From: Chromatiales bacterium
GTDB lineage: Bacteria > Pseudomonadota > Gammaproteobacteria > Thiohalomonadales > Thiohalomonadaceae
Length of the DNA stretch: 43,671 nt
Assembly: GCA_003251535.1 (NCBI GenBank)
Contig: QKFD01000052.1
Coordinates: 1 to 43,671 of the forward strand
Direction of reading: 5' to 3'
Of this stretch, positions 7,073 to 14,052 are shown in pieces. The position numbers and the translations under genes were made by a program. The notes under the pieces are model-generated. The model did not search any database and was not told where the DNA came from. It saw nothing but the letters and a program-made list of their open reading frames with translations. Each line of letters opens with the position of its first letter. Within the stretch, counting starts at the first letter, position 1.

Positions 7073-7792
7073 ATGCATGGGGCGGTCCTGGTGGTGGATG
7101 AGCAGGATGTGTTCGATCTGGCAGCGCCAGTTCTCCGGCGCGAGCTGGAGTGCGACCGCATCATCCACGAACGCAACCTGGCGGGGGCGTTGGCGCGACT
7201 CAAGGAACACACCCCTATAGAGCTGGTGCTGGCCGACTGGGATCTGGCCGGTCCCCCTTTCATCTCTGCGCTGCGGGCCGATCCGGCCACCCAGCACATC
7301 CCACTCATTGTGACCTCGCACCACGATACAGATGAGGAGATCGCCGCCTGCATCCGTCTGGGGGCCAGTGATCACCTCGCCAAGCCGTTTCTCGCCAAAG
7401 GATTGGCGCATAAGTTGCAACGCCTTGTTCAGCTGCGGGAGCGGCGGCGGTTGCGCCGGGTCCATCCGCCCCACCCGGTGATGGTGACCCTCACCATCCC
7501 GGGTAGTGCGCCGAATGAGTTTGCCCTGGCCGATATCTCCGCTGCCGGCTGCCAGCTACGGGTACCGCGGGCGGCTGGGGAGTGGTTGCGCATCTATCAG
7601 CAGGCCAGCCTGACCTTGGAAGGACTGCACTTTCAGGGGGAGCTGCTGCGAATTGCCGCCGATCCCGATATTGAGGAGAGCGATCTCCTCGTGGCGTTCC
7701 ATTTCCACGAGCCGGAGGCCATTGAGGGCGAGCGCTTTGCCGAGCTGCTCGATGATTGGCGCGAGGCGTGGCAACAACGAGAGGAGAAGTGA
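7073..7792 (+). CDS. Response regulator with C-terminal PilZ (c-di-GMP binding) domain
   Basis: Residues 1-120 form a receiver domain with acidic residues in VVDEQD, a phosphoacceptor Asp in LVLADWDL, the switch region VTSHHD and the conserved Lys in AKPF. Residues about 128-235 form a PilZ domain, with the arginine-rich RRLRR motif and DISAAGCQL (the D-x-S-x-x-G motif) that together bind cyclic di-GMP. It probably turns both phosphorylation and c-di-GMP into an output. GAGG precedes ATG 7073 by seven bases, a better start than ATG 7058. The GAF-protein gene begins one base after its stop, so the two are probably co-translated. Confidence 0.85.
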   Translation: MHGAVLVVDEQDVFDLAAPVLRRELECDRIIHERNLAGALARLKEHTPIELVLADWDLAGPPFISALRADPATQHIPLIVTSHHDTDEEIAACIRLGASDHLAKPFLAKGLAHKLQRLVQLRERRRLRRVHPPHPVMVTLTIPGSAPNEFALADISAAGCQLRVPRAAGEWLRIYQQASLTLEGLHFQGELLRIAADPDIEESDLLVAFHFHEPEAIEGERFAELLDDWREAWQQREEK

Positions 7793-7793
7793 G

Positions 7794-8396
7794 ATGGCGG
7801 ACGAGCGCACCACGATCCAACAAACCATCGAGAAGCTGAAGGAGAAACAGGAGCAGATCGATTCCGCATGGCGTAAAACCGGCAATCGGCCGCTACTCGA
7901 CTTCTTTGTCGATATTATGCCCAAGGCGCTCCACTGTGAGCGGTGCAGCATCTTTATCCTCGATCCGCAGAAGGATAACGTCTGGGTCGAGTGTGGCACT
8001 GGGGTGGCGGAGATGGAGATCACTGTGCCTAAACAGGGCTCCATGGTGGGTGAGGTCATTGCCACTGGCCGCACCATCATCCGCAACAACCTGGAGGATA
8101 TGAGCGGCGCCCACGGCTGGGTTGACTCCATTACCGGCTTCCGTACCCGCAACGCTATCTGTGTCCCCATTTTTGGGGTCAATAGCCAGCAGGTGGTGGG
8201 GGCGATCCAGATGCTCAATACCCGTGATGGCAAGCGTGGTTTTGGGGACGAGGATAAAGCGATGCTGGAGCGGTTGGGGGTCCAGATCGAGATGAATATC
8301 GAGAACCTGTTTCTCAAACAGGAGTGGGCCCGCATCTCACAGGAGCTGAGCCGTCGCATTAAAAAACTGGAGTCAGATCTCAAAAAAGCGGGCTGA
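7794..8396 (+). CDS. Stand-alone GAF-domain sensor protein
   Basis: This 200-residue soluble protein has a short N-terminal coiled coil (about residues 5-28, TIEKLKEKQEQID), a GAF domain (about 30-170, with ERCSIFILDP, GSMVGEVIATGR, VPIFGVNSQQVVGAIQMLN) and a C-terminal coiled coil. GAF domains bind small ligands such as cyclic nucleotides, or haem, and the ligand here cannot be read from sequence. No output domain is present, so it probably works by contact with a partner. The adjacent REC-PilZ regulator is the obvious candidate: the genes are one base apart and the GAF ribosome site (GAGGAGAAG) lies in the end of that gene. Confidence 0.85.
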   Translation: MADERTTIQQTIEKLKEKQEQIDSAWRKTGNRPLLDFFVDIMPKALHCERCSIFILDPQKDNVWVECGTGVAEMEITVPKQGSMVGEVIATGRTIIRNNLEDMSGAHGWVDSITGFRTRNAICVPIFGVNSQQVVGAIQMLNTRDGKRGFGDEDKAMLERLGVQIEMNIENLFLKQEWARISQELSRRIKKLESDLKKAG

Positions 8397-8610
8397 AATT
8401 TTCATCCACCACCGACCCTGGGCGGCCCGCTTTGCGCCGGGGAGGTGTACGATGAGCAGCGGCGTGACCTGATGTTAGGGATGCCTGGCTAGGTGCTGAG
8501 CGCACCAAGCCCCGGGGCGGGGAGGTCGCCGCTCCTTTTCATAAGAAACCATAAGAATATAGTACGTCGGCCGGCAGGCTGGGGGGGAGTGTCTATCGTC
8601 TTGGTATTGG

Positions 8611-8627
8611 GTGCCCAAACTGGGCAC
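8611..8627. promoter_or_regulatory. Perfect inverted repeat ahead of the membrane-protein gene
   Basis: GTGCCCA (8611-8617) and TGGGCAC (8621-8627) are separated by AAC. The repeat lies immediately before the AGGAG ribosome site (8630-8634), so it could be a regulator site or a leader hairpin that hides the site. A TATAGT at 8558-8563 may be the promoter -10. Confidence 0.4.
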
Positions 8628-8640
8628 ATAGGAGCCTGCC

Positions 8641-9180
8641 ATGCAGTTTGAAATCCCTGAATCCGATCGCAAACGGGCCAAAACCCCCCACGAGCTTTTC
8701 GTCATCAATCTGTTTGCCTTCCACCTTCTCCTGGCACCGGCGGCCATTGCCCTCGATATCGGCCGTTTTGCCCTGCTCGTGCCACTCTTCCTCTCCTCCC
8801 TTGTGATTACCTTCATCTATCTCCGCGGGCGCGCCCTCAAGGCCTCTGCCCCGTGGTTTGTGGCGGCACACTGGGGCTTTGCCTTCCGCCGCTGCCTGCT
8901 GTTGATGGGGGGATACGCCGGTAGTGCGGGGGTCTTTGCGCTCGCCTGGCTCCTCACCTCAGGCTCTGATAGCCACACCCAGGGGCTACTACTGACGGTC
9001 TTTACCCGTATTGCGGTGATGCCCACCTTCATCCTCATCCTCATCACCTTTTTCCTTGAATCCGGCGCCATCAATCAAGCCGTGCGGGGTGAGCTACCCG
9101 ATGCCATGGTGCAGCGTATGCCGCCGCCCAGCGGGGTGGTGGTGCTCAACCAAGTTGAGGAGGAGGGGGTGGAAGAGTAG
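8641..9180 (+). CDS. Small integral membrane protein of unknown function
   Basis: The 179-residue protein has about four predicted membrane segments: near residues 20-38, 42-62, 85-105 and 118-138. A soluble acidic C-terminal tail follows. The polar N-terminus (MQFEIPESDRKRAK) and the tail probably face the cytoplasm. AGGAG precedes ATG 8641 by six bases. I do not recognise the family and see no catalytic motif. It stands alone with its own upstream inverted repeat, about 240 bases after the GAF gene. Confidence 0.75.
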   Translation: MQFEIPESDRKRAKTPHELFVINLFAFHLLLAPAAIALDIGRFALLVPLFLSSLVITFIYLRGRALKASAPWFVAAHWGFAFRRCLLLMGGYAGSAGVFALAWLLTSGSDSHTQGLLLTVFTRIAVMPTFILILITFFLESGAINQAVRGELPDAMVQRMPPPSGVVVLNQVEEEGVEE

Positions 9181-9458
9181 CCACCCACACGCTGAGCTGG
9201 GCAGGGGGCGTTGCGGAGCGGGTAAGAGGGACTTTTGTTCGCTTCGCAGGGCTGCGAAGGGTGAAATCAGATCATATATTGGCCTATTATTCCAATGGAG
9301 TGGTTTCTGTCAGATGGATCTGTTGCCTATTCAGAACCGAAGAGGTCCTATTACTCGCTCTCTGCGAGGGAGAGAGGGGCGGGGGTGCTATGGAAGTTTC
9401 GCTTGCGCCACCGTAACCTATCGTCCTTCGTTGACCGCTCGAATGGATCCGCCAAAGC
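9181..9458. other. Non-coding stretch with several short hairpins
   Basis: No convincing gene is seen here. The stretch has lower GC than its surroundings and holds CTTCGCAG (9242-9249) pairing with CTGCGAAG (9252-9259), and CTCTC/GAGAG near 9358-9376. It could be a long leader of the following binding-protein gene or a small RNA; no T-run terminator supports the latter. Confidence 0.35.
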
Positions 9459-10424
9459 ATGATTTGGCCTCGGCAGGGAAAGGGCGGCAGGCCGGCAGGG
9501 GGCTGGCACGTCATCCCCTCTGGCGCTGCCATCGTCGTTATGTGGCTGCTGCTGGCGCCAGCCGCCGCTCGGGCAGAGGTGCGGCTGGGCGTCCTGTATC
9601 CAAAGGTCAGCGGCGCCTACACCCAGGTGTTTCAGAACATCATCACCGGCCTCTCTTCAGTGGCTGGCTTGGAGGTGGTCGCCCACGAGCTTCAGGGAGA
9701 TGCCGAGGTCAATGGGGTACGCACCTGGCTCGCCGAGAACCAGGTGGCGGGGGTTGTGGCACTGGGGCAGACCAGTTACCAGTTGGCGCAACGCCTGAAG
9801 TTGGAGCTGCCAGTGGTGGTTGGCGCCGCGCTTCTCTCCCCTGGCGCCCTACCCGGTATCAGCCTGGCGGCCGATCCAGAGGCGCTCTTTGCCCACCTCG
9901 ATACCCTCGCCCCACCGGTCAAGAGGGTCTTCGTTATCTATAATCCCGCCACCTCCGGTTGGCTGCTGCCACGGGCGGAGGCGGCGGCGCAGCGGCGTGG
10001 CATCAAGCTGGTGGCCCACGCCGCCACTGACACCCGCGAAGCGGCGTTGGCCTATCGCCAAGTGCTAGAGCAGGAGGCTCAGGAGGGGGAGGATGCCCTC
10101 TGGCTGCCCCTCGACAACGTAGCGCCAGATGCCACTGTGTTGCCGATGGTCTTGGAGGCGGCTTGGCGGAAGCGGCTGGTGGTCTTCTCCAACAACGCCG
10201 CCCATGCCCGCAAAGGGGCGCTCTTTGCCCTTTTCCCCGATGAGGTGGGGATGGGTCAGCGGTTGGGTGAACTCTTTCTCCAGGTAAAGCAGCACGCCAA
10301 CCACGAGGTGATACCGCTTAACGACCTCAAGGTGGCGGTCAACGTCCGTACCGCCAGCCACCTCGGCAAACTCTACTCCAGCGGGGAGCAGCGTAGCTTC
10401 GCCCTGGTATTCCCAGGACAGTGA
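9459..10424 (+). CDS. ABC_sub_bind-family periplasmic binding protein
   Basis: The protein resembles the ABC_sub_bind (PF04392, TrpX-like) family of periplasmic solute-binding proteins. A hydrophobic signal ends at AARA (about residue 39 from ATG 9459). The mature part has two Rossmann-like lobes: GVLYPKVSGAYTQVFQN, then VVALGQTSYQLAQRL, and later VFVIYNPATSGW and LVVFSNNAAHARKGALFAL. The start is unsure: ATG 9459 gives a long basic n-region, while ATG 9540 leaves a very short signal. No ABC permease or ATPase gene is near. A histidine kinase gene follows directly, so it may present a ligand to the kinase rather than to a transporter. Confidence 0.8.
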   Translation: MIWPRQGKGGRPAGGWHVIPSGAAIVVMWLLLAPAAARAEVRLGVLYPKVSGAYTQVFQNIITGLSSVAGLEVVAHELQGDAEVNGVRTWLAENQVAGVVALGQTSYQLAQRLKLELPVVVGAALLSPGALPGISLAADPEALFAHLDTLAPPVKRVFVIYNPATSGWLLPRAEAAAQRRGIKLVAHAATDTREAALAYRQVLEQEAQEGEDALWLPLDNVAPDATVLPMVLEAAWRKRLVVFSNNAAHARKGALFALFPDEVGMGQRLGELFLQVKQHANHEVIPLNDLKVAVNVRTASHLGKLYSSGEQRSFALVFPGQ

Positions 10425-10426
10425 CC

Positions 10427-12031
10427 ATGGTGGTGGGCGGCACTCGCGTCAGTTTCCGCACCCTCCTCCTCATCACCACCGCCATCGGCTTGTTGGCCTT
10501 GGCGTTTACCTCCTCCCTGGCCACTGCCTGGGTCACCTCCCAGCGCACGCGCGATCTCCTCTTGGCGCAGGGGACGCAGATCACCGGTAGTCTGGCCAGG
10601 CAGAGCGTGTTGGCGTTGCTCTACCAGAGCGGTGACAACGCCCAGGAGGCGGTGCGGGCGACCCTCGCCTTTCCCGATGTGCGCTACGTAGCCCTCTTGG
10701 ATCAGCGCGGTCAGATCCTCTATCAGCGCGGCTCCGGGCCGGCGGCGGTGCCGACGGCATGGGAGTTGGCTGAGACCTCCATCAGTGACGGACCCCTGCT
10801 CATCCGGGAGGACGGAGAGGCGTGGCACTTTGTGGCGCCGGTCTACACCCACAGTGGCGAGGATGGCGCGGTGCCCGCGTATGCCATGGATCAACCAACC
10901 CCCGGCGAGCTGCTGGGCCATGTCTATGTGGTGGTAGCCAAGTCAGGGCTGCACTCTATCCAGGCCAAGGTGTTCACCAACAATATCCTCATCAGCTTCG
11001 GGGTCGCGCTGCTGTTGCTACTGGCCAGCCAGAGCCTGCTCAATCGGTTGACGCGCCCCCTCTCGGCCTTGGCGGGGGTGATGCAAGAGGCGGCTAACGG
11101 TCGTGTGACCACTCGGGCCCGGCCCTGCGGGCCGCGAGAGGTGGCCACCATCGCCGATATCTTCAACGCCATGATGGACGCCTTGGAGGCGAGCCACGAT
11201 GCCCTCCGGCAACACAATGAGCTGCTGGAGTCCGAGGTGGCGCTGCGGACCCGCGAGCTGGTGGCAGCCCGCGATGTGGCCATCGCGGCCAATCGCCACA
11301 AGAGCGAGTTCCTGGCCAATGTGACCCACGAGTTGCGTACCCCGCTCCAGGCCATCATCGGCTATACCGATGTCGTGCAGGAGGCGCTGGAGGATGAGGG
11401 GTTGGAGGAGTACGCCGGTGATCTGGAGCGGGTGTTAAACCGGGCCCAGCATCTGTTATCGCTCATCAACGATGTCCTCGACCTCGCCAAGATCGAGGCG
11501 GGGCGTATGGAGCTGCACCTGGAGCAGGTCAATCTGCGGCGGCTGTTACAGGAGGCGGAGGAGGGGATCAAACCGCTCATCCAGAAGAACGGTAACCACC
11601 TCACGGTGGTGCTGGAGCAGGAGCAGGAGTTGCTGGAGATCGACCCCGGACGGCTGCTACAGATCCTGTTCAACCTACTCTCCAATGCCGCCAAATTTAC
11701 CGACCATGGCGAGGTGGGACTCCATGCCACGCTGAGCCATGAGCGGCTGGAACTCAAGATTGAGGACTCCGGTATCGGTATCGCCCCGGAGTACCAGCGG
11801 GCCATTTTTGATGAGTTTCGTCAGGTGGATGGCAGCGATGCGCGCTACTACAGCGGTACGGGCCTCGGCCTCTCCATCACCCGTCGTCTCTGTCAGCTGA
11901 TGGGGGGCGATGTGGCAGTGGCCAGTACACCCGGCCAGGGGACCTGTTTCACCGTCACCATTCCCCTGCCGATCGAGTTGGTGGGGCCAGAGCGGGGGAC
12001 CACTAAGGAGTCCGCTCTGGCCGAAGTGTAG
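10427..12031 (+). CDS. Membrane-bound sensor histidine kinase
   Basis: This 534-residue kinase has two membrane segments (about 8-30 and 183-205) flanking a periplasmic domain of about 150 residues with a Cache-like look (FPDVRYVALLDQRGQ). A HAMP linker and coiled coil follow, then HisKA with the phospho-accepting His301 in FLANVTHELRTPL. The ATPase domain shows the N box LLSNAAKF, DSGIGIAPE and GTGLGLSI. There is no attached receiver. ATG 10427 has AGGA eight bases upstream and is preferred over GTG 10421; both lie at the stop of the binding-protein gene. The likely input is that protein. The partner regulator is not adjacent; the REC-REC regulator starting at 14053 is a candidate. Confidence 0.92.
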   Translation: MVVGGTRVSFRTLLLITTAIGLLALAFTSSLATAWVTSQRTRDLLLAQGTQITGSLARQSVLALLYQSGDNAQEAVRATLAFPDVRYVALLDQRGQILYQRGSGPAAVPTAWELAETSISDGPLLIREDGEAWHFVAPVYTHSGEDGAVPAYAMDQPTPGELLGHVYVVVAKSGLHSIQAKVFTNNILISFGVALLLLLASQSLLNRLTRPLSALAGVMQEAANGRVTTRARPCGPREVATIADIFNAMMDALEASHDALRQHNELLESEVALRTRELVAARDVAIAANRHKSEFLANVTHELRTPLQAIIGYTDVVQEALEDEGLEEYAGDLERVLNRAQHLLSLINDVLDLAKIEAGRMELHLEQVNLRRLLQEAEEGIKPLIQKNGNHLTVVLEQEQELLEIDPGRLLQILFNLLSNAAKFTDHGEVGLHATLSHERLELKIEDSGIGIAPEYQRAIFDEFRQVDGSDARYYSGTGLGLSITRRLCQLMGGDVAVASTPGQGTCFTVTIPLPIELVGPERGTTKESALAEV

Positions 12032-12068
12032 GGCGCAGGCTAACGGTGCCGCTCGCTGCCGCGTGTCT

Positions 12069-13838
12069 TCATACCTCAACGGGATCGTTTTGGCGGTTAC
12101 CCGCCAGGGTGCGGACCCGGGTACCGATGGGTGGGATCGCCTCGGCATCGATCACCACATCTAGCACCACCGGCCCTGAACAACCCAGCTCCTCCCAGGG
12201 CAGTCCATCGAGGGTCTCGGAGCTGTCTACTCGGAAGCCGATGGCACCCATGGCCCGGGCCATGGCGGCAAAATCCACGGGTGGTAGTTCAAAGGCGATC
12301 GATTCAGCACCACCGAGTCGCTGGCCATGTTTCACCATCCCCAGTGCCGAGTCGTTCAGGATGACAAACAGCACCGGTAGGCGGTGGACCACCGCACAGG
12401 TCAGCTCCTGACCGCTCATCAACATGCTGCCGTCGCCGGTGATGCAGACCACCGGCGTGCCGTGGCAGCCAAAGGAGGTACCCACCGCTGCGCCGATGGC
12501 CCAGCCCATGGAGCCAAACCCCATCGCTACCCGGTAGGTGCCGGCCCGTTGGGGATGGAGATAGTGGGTGGTCCAGGCGAAGCTGTTGCCGGCATCCGCC
12601 AGGAAGCGGGTCTCCGGTGGGAGGTGGCGGACCAGCGAGCAGAGTAGATAGGGCGGTTCCACCGCCCCCTCGCTCCGGCGATAGGCGGCAGGATTGAGGT
12701 GGACCAGGTTGGTTGGGGCACAGCGTAGCTCTGGTGAGCCGCGTCGCTCCGGCAGTGTCTCCAGCGGCGGCGCCAGCGCCATCCGTCGGCAGTCGCGGCC
12801 GGCGGCCTGCTCTGCCTCTAGGCGGGCGAGGAGCCGCTCAAAGATGGCGCCGATGTCGCCCAGCACATGGAGCTGGGCCATGGGCGAGCGGACGAAATCG
12901 GCTGGATCTTCGTGGATATGGACCAGCCGCTCATTGAGTAGCGCCTCCCGATCCCAGCCGCCCGTGGCGAACTCATCGAGACGGGTACCAGCGGCGAGGA
13001 TGAGATCAACACTGGGATCCAGCAGCGTGAGGCGGGCGCTAGGGTGGCCGGCAAAGCCAAAGACACCGCGATAGAGGGGGTGATAGGGATCCACCCACTC
13101 TTTGCCTTGAGGCATGGCAATCACCGGGGCCGACAGGTGCTCGGCGAACCTCATTAGCTTGTCGATACCGCTGCCGCAGCGCTCTCCTACCACAATCACC
13201 GCCCGGCGGGAGTTGCGCATGGTGAGGCAGAGCGACTCCACGGCTGCGTGATCCACCAACCTTGGCCTGGGCAGCTGGCCGAAGAGATCATACTTGGTGC
13301 GCGGATCCACCTCGATGCGCAGGACATCACGCGGGATGCTGAGATGGGCCGGTCCACCGGGGGTGCGGGTGGCGGTAATGACCGCGGAGAAGAGCTTATG
13401 TTCCAGCTGGTCAGGGTGGGAGACGAGGCTGTTGTAGACCGTGCAGTCGTCGAACATCGCCACGGTGTTGATGGCGGTACAGGAGGACTCCTGGAGGGCG
13501 CCGCGACCGAAGTCGGGCAGGGCGGTTTGGGCGCTGATCACCAGCATCGGCACCCGCTCCAGATAGGCGGAGGCGACGCCTGTTATGAGATTGGTGGTGC
13601 CGGGGCCGGTGGTGGCGCACACCACGCCGAGGCGCCCCGTTTCACGGGCATAACCCTCGGCCATGAAGGCGGCACCGGTTTCATGGCGCGCCACTACCGC
13701 GTGGGGCCCGCCACGCCGGGCGCTACGGGCAAGGGCGTCATAGAGGGGTTCGATGGCGCCTCCCGGCACACCGAACACATACTCAACGCCGATCTGTTCA
13801 AGATAGTTGAGTAGCAGGTCGCTCAGTTCCTTTTTCAT
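12069..13838 (-). CDS. Thiamine-diphosphate enzyme, acetolactate synthase-like
   Basis: The 589-residue protein has the three-domain layout of the acetolactate synthase/pyruvate oxidase superfamily. The N-terminal Pyr domain carries the activating Glu in RHETGAAFMAEGYA and the segment TTGPGTTNLITG. The C-terminal PP domain carries GDGSMLMSGQELTCAV followed by NDSALG, which bind Mg-ThDP. The family acts on 2-oxo acids, but the substrate here is unknown. There is no regulatory small subunit (ilvN/ilvH) and no ilvC beside it, so a role in branched-chain amino acid synthesis is not indicated. GGAG precedes ATG 13838; ATG 13862 is an alternative. It lies between two signalling genes and converges with the histidine kinase. 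Confidence 0.85.
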   Translation of the reverse strand: MKKELSDLLLNYLEQIGVEYVFGVPGGAIEPLYDALARSARRGGPHAVVARHETGAAFMAEGYARETGRLGVVCATTGPGTTNLITGVASAYLERVPMLVISAQTALPDFGRGALQESSCTAINTVAMFDDCTVYNSLVSHPDQLEHKLFSAVITATRTPGGPAHLSIPRDVLRIEVDPRTKYDLFGQLPRPRLVDHAAVESLCLTMRNSRRAVIVVGERCGSGIDKLMRFAEHLSAPVIAMPQGKEWVDPYHPLYRGVFGFAGHPSARLTLLDPSVDLILAAGTRLDEFATGGWDREALLNERLVHIHEDPADFVRSPMAQLHVLGDIGAIFERLLARLEAEQAAGRDCRRMALAPPLETLPERRGSPELRCAPTNLVHLNPAAYRRSEGAVEPPYLLCSLVRHLPPETRFLADAGNSFAWTTHYLHPQRAGTYRVAMGFGSMGWAIGAAVGTSFGCHGTPVVCITGDGSMLMSGQELTCAVVHRLPVLFVILNDSALGMVKHGQRLGGAESIAFELPPVDFAAMARAMGAIGFRVDSSETLDGLPWEELGCSGPVVLDVVIDAEAIPPIGTRVRTLAGNRQNDPVEV

Positions 13839-14052
13839 CTCACTCCGTGCCTCGTTTCCCATCCCATTGCACTCGCCCTAACTCTCCAGGTAGCAGGAAT
13901 CCACCGGCCCTGCGGCCCGCTTGCTACGCTGATAGGTGAGATATCTAAGCGAGTGGTGACTTAACCTTGCCTAAGGTGGCGATCTTGATATCATCCTGGC
14001 AAATATTCCTACCGATATCTCGTCTATGCAATCGGCTGAAGGGAATCTCGCC

